Below are positions 34,216 through 45,492 of a stretch of DNA of 64,000 bases, one piece after another (positions within the stretch are counted from its first letter, which is position 1; each line of letters begins with the position of its first letter). This stretch comes from Capsicum annuum. Taxonomy: Eukaryota > Streptophyta > Magnoliopsida > Solanales > Solanaceae. Under the pieces are notes generated by a model, which was not told where the DNA came from, searched no databases, and was given only the letters and a program-made list of their open reading frames with translations. A program made the translations under genes and the position numbers. Where the stretch lies: positions 356,516 to 420,515 of the forward strand of contig NW_025825212.1 of the NCBI RefSeq assembly GCF_002878395.1, written 5' to 3'.

Positions 34216-34507
34216 GGGAAAAGACATCGTTTCCACCCCATACTATATCCGAAAAGTTGAAGCCACATCTAAACTATACTAGTGACCTATTACACACCTA
34301 AACTATAAAAAAGTGGAACTATTTACACCCTGTCAGGCTACCACCACTTGCATGTGGTGTAGTGTTTTACACGCGCTGCCACGTCAGCACCACGTCAGTA
34401 AAAAGTATCACTTTTTTATAGTTAAGGTGTGTAATAGGTCACTTATATAGTTTAGGTGTGGATTCGATTATCGACTATAGTTTGGGGTGGAAACGATACC
34501 TTTTCCC
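34216..34507. mobile_element. Foldback MITE, 292 bp
   Basis: Terminal inverted repeats of about 100 bp: GGGAAAAGACATCGTTTCCA at the left pairs with the complement of TGGAAACGATACCTTTTCCC at the right, and GTGACCTATTACACACC pairs with GGTGTGTAATAGGTCAC. An ~80 bp centre contains CCACGTCAGCACCACGTCAG. The transcript would fold into a long hairpin. No coding capacity. The target duplication is unclear. Confidence 0.75.
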
Positions 34508-34609
34508 TTAATGTTTTTAGCCGTTTACTTTTGTTATTTAATAGGCTGGACGGGTCTAAAATAAGTGTAACACATGCACCTTAGAATGGGGGTCGCGGGG
34601 AGGTAATAA

Positions 34610-34706
34610 TATCAATTTTATATAGTTAAGGTGTGTACTAGGTCACTTATATAATTTAGGTGTGACTTAGACTTTTCTTGTATAGTATGGGGTAGAAATG
34701 ATGCCT
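34610..34706. repeat. Extra right arm of the foldback MITE
   Basis: A second, diverged copy of 34405-34500 (TATAGTTAAGGTGTGTACTA ... TATGGGGTAGAAATGATGCC) in the same orientation, 100 bp further on. Either a fragment of another copy or part of a larger composite element. Confidence 0.65.
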
Positions 34707-34969
34707 ATAACATCTTGAATCACTTCATCTTCATTTAAAATTTTTGAAATGAATACTCAAATTCTTTCACATTTTCAAAGAGTTTATTCAAATTGAATAA
34801 GATCATTTCCTTTAATAAGCAATTGACTTTGAAGTAAGAAAGTTCATGTCTATCTAATAATTTCACAATTAGTTTGTGATATACTATTTAATAAGAACAA
34901 AAAATTAATAACCTGTAAAGTTGCACAATTAGTATTTCTCATAATTGATTAAGTTTAATTTCCAAATAA

Positions 34970-36064
34970 GGCTGAATATATATACAGGTTCCTCAACTAT
35001 TTTACTTTTTTTCATATAGGCATCTCAATTAAGTTATGTACCTATTGAACCTTTTACTACTTCACAAAACGTATCAATTCAGCCAAATCTGTTGACGTGA
35101 CAAAAATTATAAAATGTGTGTAATACACACGCCAGTGACGTGACAAAGTGGCAAATCAAATAATGACACTTATAATTTTAACTTAAAATAATTATAAAAA
35201 TAATTTTTTAATAAAATTAATTTTAAATTAAAAAAAAAAACTAATACACCCCACCCCAACAACCCTTCTCTTCCAAACAACCCCCTCCCCCTTCGTTGAT
35301 TGAACAACCCCCCTCTTTGGTCGTTTGAACAGCCCCCCCCCCCTCCTCCCCCTTCCCCTTCGTGATTAAACACGGAAAGTAAAAAATATAAATTATATCT
35401 TATTCTTCTTCTTCATATCTCTAAATGTTACATATGTACTACTGCTAGAAGGAAAATTCCTTCAATAATGGAGAAGAGGATATGGAGAAGAAGATGATGA
35501 TTTATTTTTTTTTAATTTCTTCATGTGTTTTTTAAAGAAGCCATTAACGGAGAAGAAGATATGGAGAAGCCATTAATTATGATTTCTCACTCAATTTATA
35601 TATGAATGATTATTAAAGAAGTCATTAATGGAGAAGAAGATGATGACTATTTTTTTTTTAATTTCTTTATAATGTGTTTTTTTTATTGGTTGGAGTTTTT
35701 TATGTTCAATTTTGTTGATTAATTATGGTTTCTCGCTCAACTTATATATGATTGATTTTTAAAGAAGCCATTAATGGAGAGAAGATATGGAGAAGAAGAT
35801 GATGGTTATTTTCTTCATTTAAAAAATAAAATTCTTTAATGTGTTTTTTTTATTGGTTGAAATTTTTTATGTTTAATTTATTTATTAATTATGGTTTCTC
35901 ACTCTCCTTTAGGAAAGCGTATTACACATGTCACGCCATGTCAGCGATTGGGCTCAATTGACACGTTTTTTTATGGAGCAAAGGGTTCAATAGATACATG
36001 GCTTAATTGAGGTGTATATCAAGAAAAAGTCGAATAGTTAAGGGGTCTGTATATGTATTTAGCC
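34970..36064. mobile_element. Long-TIR foldback element, 1.1 kb, Mutator-like
   Basis: Left end GGCTGAATATATATACAGGT pairs with the complement of the right end ACATATACAGACC/ATTTAGCC; pairing continues for about 170 bp (CCTCAACTATT, CTCAATTAAG, ACCTATTGAACC). Flanking 9-mers TCCAAATAA (34961-34969) and CCCAAATAA (36065-36073) agree at 8 of 9 positions, and a 9 bp duplication is typical of Mutator-like elements. Inside are a C-rich tract (35245-35360) and about three ~150-170 bp repeats with GGAGAAGAAGATGATG and TTAATTATG.TTTCTC (35460-35910). No transposase. Confidence 0.78.
35460..35910 (+). repeat. Internal ~150-170 bp repeats of the foldback element
   Basis: Repeating blocks: CATTAATGGAGAAGAAGATG, then poly-T/TTTAATTTCTT, then GTGTTTTTTTTATTGGTTG, then AATTATGGTTTCTC.CTC. 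About three units, the first incomplete. Confidence 0.6.
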
Positions 36065-36073
36065 CCCAAATAA

Positions 36074-36883
36074 CCTATTGGGACATATAATTTCAATGGA
36101 TTTAACTCCTAAAGAAGTCAACAGATTTAGTAATAAATCTAAAGAAACGTCAATTATTAAGTGAAAACCTCACTAAAAAGAATAACGAAAACAAGAATAA
36201 AAGAAAAAATGAATCAAGACAAGATAAATTAATGATTATCACATTCTAATTAAAGTAGGACGAGGTAAATTAAAACTTTATGTTTACTCTTAGCGAGGTA
36301 AGACTTCATCCTCCCATACATATTTATCATTCATGGGAGTATTAATTATTGAAGTTTTAAAATAGAGAAAGATATGTATAATTTAAGAAAGAAAACAATT
36401 TATAAATTATAATTTTTATGTAGTTTTTCAATAAAAACATACTAAAATGCAAAAATTAAATTATTTTTAAATATAAAATTATGTTATTCTATTTTAAATA
36501 ATAAAATTGAAACGGAAAGTATACTTTTTTATTAACGGTATTTATTAGCACACCAAAATGGAGGATTATTTAGGGCAATCTCCTGTGGGAACATAAGAAG
36601 TGGCTCAAAAGTCAAAATACAACAAACTGAAAGTAGAATTCGCAGAAAATAGGATGGTGATGACAGTAGTTTCCAATTTTCCTCTTAGATGTTGGATTAC
36701 ATATAAATTTATTCACATACTAAATATTCAGTATCAAACACGAGGAGTATGCGAAGAGTCCTAAAATTATTTTTTTAATGAATGAGTGATCTCGTTAAAA
36801 TGATTGGGACAATTTCTACATCTTGAGCTAATTTTTAAAATTGAATGAAGTTTAAAAAATCTGTTTGTTAACAAAAACTACCA
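36074..36883. other. Intergenic, AT-rich
   Basis: No ORF, inverted repeat or recognised domain found on either strand. Confidence 0.4.
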
Positions 36884-36892
36884 AATTTATTA

Positions 36893-38198
36893 GGCATAAT
36901 ATATAAATATGATCCTAAACTTGACACTAAATTATTACTGTGACCTTAAACTTTGATAGTGCACAAATAGGACCTTTAACTATTCAAAACCTGAACAAAT
37001 ATGACCTCCGATTTTGCACCCTCATGCGTGAGTTTCACTTGCGTCTACGTGGAAAGCTCATCCAATCACACGGTGTCACGTCGTTAAAAACGCTAACTTT
37101 GAGGGAGGTCATATTTTTGCAGTTTTAAATAGTTAAAGGTCATATTTGTGCAATATTAAAGTTTTACTTTTTGTGTTAAAATGACGTCTTTTATTATTAT
37201 TATTATTATTATTTATGTATTTATTTATTTATTTATTTATGTATTTATTTATTTATTCTATAACAGCAACACCTAGTTTTTTTTTATTAAAAAAAACCAC
37301 TAGCAGGGATCAAACTCGTGCAGTAGGCTGAAGGAAGCACCAAAGAAGAGAAAATAACACCACTAGGCTATCTAATTGTCTTGTTTCATATGGTTCAACA
37401 TTAATATACATACAGAAATATAAAATTTCTACCATATATATACAACGTAATTTTTTTTCCGAGGGGGTCGGATGAACCCCATGGCAACCACGTAGGTCCT
37501 CCCCTGCGTTAATCTAAAAACGTTTTGATAACGTTAATTTAATACTAACATTTTAATAACGTTAATTTGATAACGTTAATTTAATATACTACTACTACTA
37601 TCCTTAATAATGTTAATTTAATAACATTTTATTAAAACTATAATTTTTTAATTATTAGTATAGTTTTATTTTTAATTTAATTTTTAAATAAATTATATTT
37701 AGATATATTATATAACATAAATTCGCCCTTTGTTTTATAATATATATACATACCCGCATGATTTTTTCGTATGAGGCTGACCCACCTAATTAATAAATCT
37801 TCAATAATGTTCTTTTTCCGCAATGTCACAAGAAATTAGATCCCATTTTCATCTTTGAGCCGAAAATAATAAAAAAAATAATAGTGAAAAGTCATTTAAA
37901 GGTCATATTTATGCAGTTTGGAATAGTTAAAGGTCATATTTGTGCACTGTCAAAGTTTAAGGTCAAAGTTATAATTTGGTGTCAAGTTTAGTGTCATATT
38001 TATGTATTATGCCCATCGATTTTAAGCTGGACGCGCCCAGTTTTGCATGTTGAACACGCGTTTTGTCACGTAGGATCGGAGGTCATATTTGTGCAGTTCA
38101 GTTTTGAATAGTTAAAGGTCCTATTTGTGTACTGTCAAAGTTTAAGGTCAAAGTTATAATTTGATGTCAAGTTTAGGGTCATATTTATGTATTATGCC
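36893..38198. mobile_element. Long-TIR foldback element, 1.3 kb, Mutator-like, with internal arm copies
   Basis: Ends GGCATAATATATAAATATGA and the complement of its mirror TCATATTTATGTATTATGCC; pairing runs about 120-150 bp through CCTTAAACTTTGA, GGACCTTTAACTATTCAAAA and ATATGACCTCCGAT. The flanking 9-mers are identical: AATTTATTA at 36884-36892 and 38199-38207, the duplication length of Mutator-like elements. Inside lie two further right-arm copies (about 37095-37165 and 37895-38012), a (TTA)/(TATT) tract (37190-37260), and plant sequence with TAACGTTAATTTAATA repeats near 37540-37630. The 62-codon ORF at 36940 lies in the arm. No transposase. Confidence 0.82.
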
Positions 38199-38207
38199 AA
38201 TTTATTA

Positions 38208-38900
38208 CTATATATCTAGGAGAATATCTCATTTTGATAGTCCTCTCATGAATATATTTTATCTTTAGTATAGTTTTAATGATCTTTCAAGATTTCATCC
38301 ATTTTAGTAAATTTGAACGATTATATGAGCTTTTAAAATGATATATACAAAATAATGAGCCATAAAGAAGTGATAGTGATACTACAAAATATTTATTTAT
38401 CCAAATAAATTTAAAATTACTTCAATATTTTGTTGTCTTTTTTTTTCATGTGGGATAATAATAATTTAATTAAAGAAAACACTCATATTTTTAAATCCTC
38501 ACAAGAAAATTTTGAAGGTTTAATAATCTTGTAAGGTTTCACCAATTGAAGAAACATCAACAAAAAATTATTTTATTGAGTATGATTTTTAATTATTTAG
38601 TTTAAATACTATTTTTATTCATAAATCATACAATAGTTTGTAGTATCAAATATTTTTAGATTAATCAAAACTTGTATTATTTTTTAAGAAAATGAATTAG
38701 CCAACCTAAAGTTTAATTCAGAAAAAAATAATAAAATTAATTGAATACTAAAAAAAAATCAATTTAGATCGTTAAAGACTTTCATTTAAAAACATTCAGT
38801 AAAAGAAAAAGGAAAATATTTTTTAGTGTGTGCATTTGGTTGAAAATAAAAGAAAGCCTAAAATATACCATAAGAAAAATGTAAACTTATAAGGACTTAT
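38208..38900. other. AT-rich spacer
   Basis: No ORF, no repeat pairing and no domain recognised. Confidence 0.4.
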
Positions 38901-38901
38901 A

Positions 38902-39145
38902 CTCCCTTTGTTTTAATTTATTTGTTTGATTTTGATTTAGATAAAGTTAAAAAAAAATTAAAATTAATGAATCTTTTTAAATTTTGTGATATTAAACTAA
39001 AAATAAATAGGAAGGACCAAGATATCTATGGATCTTGTTGTCTTAAACAGGTAGAAAGTTGAAATTAATCCAAAAAAGAAAAGAGACATTTTTTTAAAAC
39101 GAACTAAAAAAAATAGGACTAAAAAAAATAGGATAATCAAACTAT
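38902..39145. repeat. Stowaway-like MITE relic
   Basis: CTCCCTTTGTTTTAATTTAT after TA at 38900 matches the usual CTCCCTCCGTT start of Stowaway-type MITEs. The far side has the typical AGAGACATTTTTTTAAAACG and ATAGGATAATCAAACTA, but the terminal GGGACGGAGGGAG is decayed. Confidence 0.5.
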
Positions 39146-39355
39146 GTTGTAATGAATATAATGGTACAAAATAGACAAAAAGTAAAAATAGCAAAAAATG
39201 AAAAACAATTACAGATATGTTAATGTAGTAAGCACGGGCCAAACAACACTAATTTTTATATATATATGAGATAAAAAGTGAAAAATAACTAGGAATTTCG
39301 GTGCAACGGAGTAAAATCTCTCAAAAAGATTATTCTATATCAAACTAATTAATTA

Positions 39356-39600
39356 CTCCTTCCGTTCTATATTAATTTGATATATTTCATTTAATACGGT
39401 GATTAAGTATTCATAAATAAGAATATAATTTTATTAATAACACCTTTGAAAACTTTTTGAAATTTTTCCAAACAAGTGTAAACACTTACGAAAAGAATTA
39501 ATTGTAAGGGTAATATAAGAAAAAAAAAATTAATTAGTATTTTTTTCAATTTAGTATGGTGGCCAATTAATAGTTCCTTCATTTCAAAATAGTTGAACCT
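39356..39600. repeat. Further Stowaway-like relics
   Basis: ACTCCTTCCGTTCTATATTA at 39356 and TTCCTTCATTTCAAAATAGT at 39573 look like two more MITE starts. Matching ends were not found. Confidence 0.35.
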
Positions 39601-40140
39601 ATTAATTTTACGCTTTTTGTAAGAAAATATTTATTAGGAGTTGATTTCACCCGTTAGTCTTATTAATTATACTTTGAAAATATAAATTTGAATATATATA
39701 CAGTTATCCAGTTATTTAATGATAGGGCTAATATACGAAGAACATAATAAAATTTCTTGATTTTATAACTAGGATAACTACATTGAAATAAATTTTTTTA
39801 GCAAGAGGCCAATTAAAATAAAATAAAATAACATGAAACAATTAATTTTAATAAAATAACCAATTAATATGAAACGAAAAAAGTAATATTAGTAGGAATC
39901 AAATTTATAAACTAATCTTGTGAACGACAGGTCCCTCGCTCTTTTTAAAATGTGTGTGAACTCTCGTGCAACAATAATGTTAGTGGAGAAAATTGAAGGA
40001 AAGGTGTCTTTTAAGTCTTGAATAAAAGATTGGTGATATTGGCCAACTTAAAGGGTAAAACATAATTAGGAAACTTAATTAAGCTAATTGTGGACTTGAT
40101 TAATATTTTTAAAACTTTCTAATTTTTTAAAAAATACAAA
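39601..40140. other. AT-rich DNA upstream of ULP1-type pseudogene
   Basis: No ORF and no clear promoter motif. Text near 39940-40010 (CGTGCAACAATAATG) is not repeated elsewhere in the window. Confidence 0.35.
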
Positions 40141-40381
40141 TCAACCCACACCCCTCTCCTCTCTAAATTAACTGTCTTTATCCCCGCTCTCTATACATCA
40201 AGCTTCTCCCAACCAACAATTCTGTAAATCTTCCTTTCAATCCCCGACGACTTCAACCTCCCGATGATAAATAGTTGGTCTTCGAGTTTCTTTTCAACTT
40301 TCAACCGTCAATCAACGTGACAACATTACTCTCCGTCGACAACAACTTTGAGTTCTTCATTGTTCTTTTTCTTTTTTCCAG

Positions 40382-41467
40382 GTATAAAATTAGGGCTTTT
40401 TAGTTATTAAGGAAAAAAAGGAAATTGAGCCAACTTCTCTCCTAGTATTGGTTAACAATTTCAGTATTTACTACTTAAATTTGAAATAGGGATTGAAGAA
40501 AAACATAATTTCTAGTATTTCTTCTCTTCTCTTTACGGAATGAAAAATAATTTTTTATTGTTTTTTGTGTTTTTTGAAGTCTGATTTTTATTGTTTGTGT
40601 TTGTACAAACAAAACAACAATGTTGGGGTTGCACCCGTTGTTGGGTTGATTTTACTTGTTCTTGGTAAACATGGTGTATTTGATATATTAAATGGTGATA
40701 TTGTTGTTGGTCAATTGAACAAAATCTTGCTATTAATTTTTTTCTACAATAGATTAACCATCTGATGTAATAGATTAACCATCTGATGTAACAGATTAAC
40801 CATCTGATGTAACAAATTAACCATGCAACAAATTTACCATCTGATGCAATAGATGAACCATCAGATTAACTATCTGATGCAATAGATGAATCATTAGATT
40901 AACTATCTGATGCAATAGATGAATCATCAGATTAACTATATGATGCAACAGATTAACCATTTGTTGCAACAGATGAACCATCGGATGCAAATTCTAATGC
41001 AACAGACTTACCATCAGAGTAACCATCTGATACAATAGATGAACCATCTGTTGGATAAAATCCTATAAATAATTCCAACAGGACGACATGTCCAAGACTT
41101 GATTTTTTCTAATAGATCATTCATATGTTACAACAGATGACCCTTCTATTGAAAGAAATCTAAAAAGTATTAACACTTGATAACAGTTCCAACAGATTAC
41201 TCATATGTTATAATAGATGAATAATATGTTGTACATACCAGTCATCTGTTTTAATAGATGAGTGATCTATTTTTATTATTTCCAACAGATTACTCATCTG
41301 TTGTAAGAGGTTAGTTATACATTCCAACAGATGACTTACCAGGTGCAATAGACGTGTGACCTATTGGAACTGTTATTTTACCATTGCACATGTTAGATTT
41401 ACTGTTATCCTTTTTTAAATAATGCATTAATCAATTATAATCTTTTTTATCTTTCAATTATTTTTAG
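40382..41467 (+). other. Leader intron with palindromic repeats
   Basis: Donor CCAG|GTATAA and acceptor TTTTTAG|ATAATATGG bracket 1086 bp. From 40751 to 41395 it is filled with GATTAACCATCTGATG and AACAGATGAACCATCTG units. The first three are exact-period 21 bp copies (40751-40813), later ones are spaced 20-35 bp. CATCTGTTG and its complement CAACAGATG alternate, so many pairs form short hairpins. Confidence 0.55.
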
Positions 41468-42131
41468 ATAATATGGCTTCCAAAAGAAAAAAAACTGAAT
41501 CAAGTCTAAGTAAATGAACAAGTGAAGCGGCTAGGCTACATCCACCACTCTATGAGCTTGCTTTACAAGCGATATCTCAATCAGAAGAAAAAAATAATGA
41601 ACATGGGGATGAGGAATGTTTCAAAAGAGGTGATCCAAATTCTAATAGCCCTTCCACCAAAGAGTTGCTCAAAAGTTCCAGTATTGATAGTTATCCTGTG
41701 ATAATGCAGTGTGATGGTATGACAGATTTATATGGTGATTACATGGTTAAGTCAGTCATGGGAAAATTTTTCGACGCCTTTCGAAAAATACTTTGAGAAT
41801 AAAAATAGGATTCTTATTTTAGGGACAACTGCTTTGGGTAGTATATTGATTAGCTGGAGAGCAACAATGCTCATTTTCAAATAAAAATGGTACATGATCT
41901 TCTCAAACGTAGGTTTATGTACGAAAATAAAGATAAGATGGATGAGGTGTGAAAAATTAATGTGGCATGCCTGTTTCTTTTGGTTGGAAGGAGTTTGCCA
42001 TAGTCACTGGACTAAAATTTTATCCTCATTCTCCTTCTCAAGTTATATCTATTCTAACCTAAAAAAAGCTCCCCGCACACTCACAAAAGGTAAATACAAG
42101 TCAAGTGATGGTGATAACTTGGTGTCCCTTG

Positions 42132-42136
42132 TTGGG
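42132..42136. repeat. Left target-site duplication of Athila element
   Basis: TTGGG before TGATGTGC; identical to 50315-50319. Confidence 0.9.
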
Positions 42137-43635
42137 TGATGTGCTAGCCTTCTGTTAGCACATTTAAGACTTTTAACTTGAAATAATTGTAAGTTCTTAA
42201 GTAATTACTGTTATTTTTTTTAATTATATTTCATGTGATTTTGTAAGAAAGTCAAGATGCATGAAAATCTATGAAAGCTACGTTAAGAAGGATGATTTTT
42301 GGTGAAAGATGCAAGAAATTAAGTTCTGAATATTTGATCCGATGACTTTGTCTGATAAGTCATCAACTTTGTGAATAGCCTTCAAGAATATCGTCACCTA
42401 GAAGCAGCAGATACAAAATTTGAAGCATGTCTGAAGACATTTTTTGAATAGTCGTCAAACTCTTGAACAACTGTCAGATATGTTGTCGCTCAAAGATAAA
42501 AGGCAAGAGTTTTGAAGCTTTTCCGATGAAATTTCTGAATAGTCGTCAGACTCCTGAATAGCCATCACACTTGTCGTCATACATGTCATCAGATGTCATC
42601 ACACATGTCATCATATTTGTGACAAGTCGTCAGACATGTCATCAGCTAAAGGAGTGAAAATCTGAATTATTTATTTTGAATTTCCTTTAAAGTACCGATA
42701 TAAATAGCATCTTTTAGGTTTTTACGAAATATCTGGAACTTATTCCAAGGGATTTTACTTTTCTTTTCGTCTCTCTTAACTTAGAATTCAATATTCAACT
42801 CTTTGATTGGGTTTTGAGATTTTTCTCTTGAACAGGGAGGGGAATCAACTTCAGAGTTCATCTTTTGTAAGTTTAATTACTTTGAATGATGAATATAATT
42901 GTTGCTATCTATTTTTTTCTCCTGTGGATCTAAACCCCACAACTAGGGTTGTCGGACCTATGATTATTCCTTCATGGATTTAATAGTTGGCTAGGGTTTG
43001 AGTGATTGTGGAGACATTTTGATAATTCCTTTGTTATGATTGTTATTTATTGGTTGCAAACAATAGATCTCGCCCTATGTTGATTTGCTCGAACTGAGAA
43101 ATAAACTGAAGGTAGCGAATTATCAATGAGGATTTGGGAAGGTTAAGTTCTCATCTAATGACTAATGCTATAACAAGATTAATCAACTCAAGATAAAATT
43201 AGTATGAATAGAATACCTTCCTAAGTTCGAGAGAATTACGGAGTTCAACATCTAGGTAGGTTGAGAAACACTGCGATGGACTGTCAAAACTGATAATTTG
43301 GTGTTTCCAACAAGTCACGAGAACCTAACACTACAGTTATTATTTAATAGAATTAATAATCACAGTGATCACAACCCTAGTTTCTCTTTATCATTGATTT
43401 GAACTACTGAAATTTAAGCTTTTAGTTCTGAAAATAGTTAAAACTTTAACAATTGTTTGATTGATACAACCCCCACCCCCAATTAAAGAAAACCATCACC
43501 TATTAGTCAGTTTATTCATAAATAGACTAGATTAACACCACATTTCCTGTGGAATTTTACCCCAACCTAGTTGGTTTATATATTTGACAATGACCGCTTA
43601 CTCTCTCGTAAGAGAGGTATAATTTGGGCGTATCA
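42137..43635 (+). repeat. 5' LTR of Athila element
   Basis: Starts TGATGTGCTAGCCTTCTGTT, ends GGGCGTATCA. Around 42350-42660 it contains about fifteen GTCRTCAGA/TCATCACAC units, a local degenerate repeat also present in the 3' LTR (49020-49330). Confidence 0.9.
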
Positions 43636-43637
43636 AA

Positions 43638-43656
43638 TATTAGCGTCATTGATGGG
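43638..43656 (+). promoter_or_regulatory. Primer binding site of Athila element, decayed
   Basis: TATTAGCGTCATTGATGGGG region. Compared with the tRNA-Asp-type site TGGCGCCGTTGCCGGGGA it differs mainly by C-to-T and G-to-A changes. Confidence 0.6.
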
Positions 43657-44584
43657 GAATATGGTTGCAAATTGAGTATATCTGTGATAATTAACTCATA
43701 GTAAGTTTCATGGTTTTACTTTTATTTGTTGTTTTTGTTCTCTGCTGGGTAGTTTGTGTGTATGCCAAATACACGGAGTTTAGGTGACCCATTATTCTAG
43801 TATATCTGAAACCTCAGTTGATCAGTAGAATGGTAGACCCACAAGAAGCAGGAAGACTAGCCGCCTTAGATACGGCTTAGCTGAATCAACAGAATATAGA
43901 AAACCTAGGTCGGGTACCAAATCAAGAACAAGAGGGCCTGGGAGATGATAATCTGTTGGGTCCAAGAAATTGTAGGCATGCAGAAGATATAGTGGCATCG
44001 ATTGACATGAATGCAAACAGAAATTGCCCATACAGAGCAAGGCAGGATCACCAACCTGTGCAGAATAATTTTAATAATGATGAGGATGGAATGGATGGTG
44101 CAGGTACAACTGGAGCTATTATTCCTCCACCTTTGGCACCTGGATCTAAGTTCCAATTACAATCACGATGATCCAACTCCTCCATCTTAAGGGGTCTTTA
44201 GGTGGACTCCCGGGTGATGATCCCAAAATGAATTTAGTGAATTTTATCACTATTTACAAGTATTTTGATAAACCGGGAGTGGGACAAAATACCTTCTGCC
44301 TACCCTTATTTTCATTGTCTCTGTCTGGAGAGGCAACATTATGGCTAAATGAGCTGACACCTGATTCTATAACCAACTGGAGGCAGTTGAAAGGGGTTTT
44401 CCTAAAAAGGTTATTTCCACCTTCCAGGTGGGTACAACTGAGGGATGAGATCAAAAACTTTAGGCAACTCTTAACTGAAGCCCTTCTTCAGACATGGGAG
44501 AGATTTTAAAAAAAATTAATGTAGTGCCTAAACCACAATCTGATGGATATTCATTTGATGGAGACTCTTTATCAGGCATTGAAC

Positions 44585-44596
44585 TCTATAGCAAAG
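44585..44596. repeat. Left target-site duplication of LINE
   Basis: TCTATAGCAAAG; partner TCTATAACAAAG at 45481-45492. Confidence 0.8.
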
Positions 44597-45480
44597 ATGA
44601 GGATGTCACACATCATATTGGGGCAGGGTGGTTGAAGTGGAGGCTCGCTTCAAGAGTCCTTTGTAATAATAAGGTGCCCCCGAAACTTAAAGGTAAGTTC
44701 TATAGAGTAGTTTTTTGGATGGCTATGTTTTATGGAGCGGAGTGTTGGCTAGTTAAGAATTCCATATCCAAAAGGTGAAGGCGACAGAGATGTGAATATT
44801 GTGATGGATATGTGGACATACCAGGAAAGATAGGGTGAGGAATAAAATTATTCGAGAGAAGGTAGAAATTGCCTTGGTGGAGAATAAGTTGTGAGAAATG
44901 AGGCTACGTTGGTTCGGACATATAATGAGGAGGGGCCCTAATGCTCCAGTGTGGAGGTGTGAGACTCTAGCTATGAATGGTTTTAGGCGAGCTAGAGGTA
45001 GACCGAAGAAATATTGGAGGGAGGTGATTAGGCATGATATGGATCAATTACATCTTACAGAGGACATGACCCTTGATAGGAAGGTGCGGAGGATGCAGAT
45101 TATGGTAGAGAGTTAGGGGGCGGGAGCACGACGGTAGTAATAGGGGAGTGCTCCTTTCGGTCTGGAGTTTCTGGTTCGTAGGGTTGTGGCTGTAGTTTTT
45201 GGGGCTAGTGGTGTTGACCTTTTTTCATCCTGTACTAGTTTATTATGCACTTATCTTTTGTGTTTGTTATACTGTTAGTTTGTTTTGTGTACCATACTAG
45301 TTTATATGCACTTACTTTTTGTATTGGTTATACTATTATTGGTCCTAAGCCAGGGGTCTATCGAAAATATCCTCTCTACTTCCCTTGAGGTAGTGGTATA
45401 GTCTGTGTACACTCTACCCTCTCCAGACTCCACTAGGTGGGAATACACTGAGTATGTTGTTGTTGTAGTTTTTGTTGAAA
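44597..45480 (+). mobile_element. 5'-truncated RTE-type LINE, 884 bp
   Basis: Encodes only the end of an RTE-type ORF: DEDVTHHIGAGWLKWRLAS, KLKGKFYRVVFWMAMFYGAE, then, after frame breaks, [40 protein letters not shown] and [15 protein letters not shown]. The 3' untranslated end is the familiar TGTGTACACTCTACCCTC and ends in a short TTG repeat (TATGTTGTTGTTGTAG). Flanks TCTATAGCAAAG (44585-44596) and TCTATAACAAAG (45481-45492) are a 12 bp target duplication with one transition. Truncation at the 5' end and a 3' simple repeat are the normal signature of RTE insertion. Confidence 0.85.
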
Positions 45481-45492
45481 TCTATAACAAAG
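45481..45492. repeat. Right target-site duplication of LINE
   Basis: TCTATAACAAAG, one transition from the left copy. Removing the insertion rejoins the Athila gag text ALNSI with TKLVVDN. Confidence 0.8.

Noticed and set aside
35245..35360. C-rich tract as a CpG island or promoter
   Set aside because: It is homopolymer-like CCCC with poly-A beside it, inside a foldback element, without CpG enrichment or a nearby gene.
40751..41395. CRISPR-like appearance of regularly spaced palindromic repeats
   Set aside because: Eukaryotic intron context, spacers are 2-10 bp and not unique, units vary, no cas genes.
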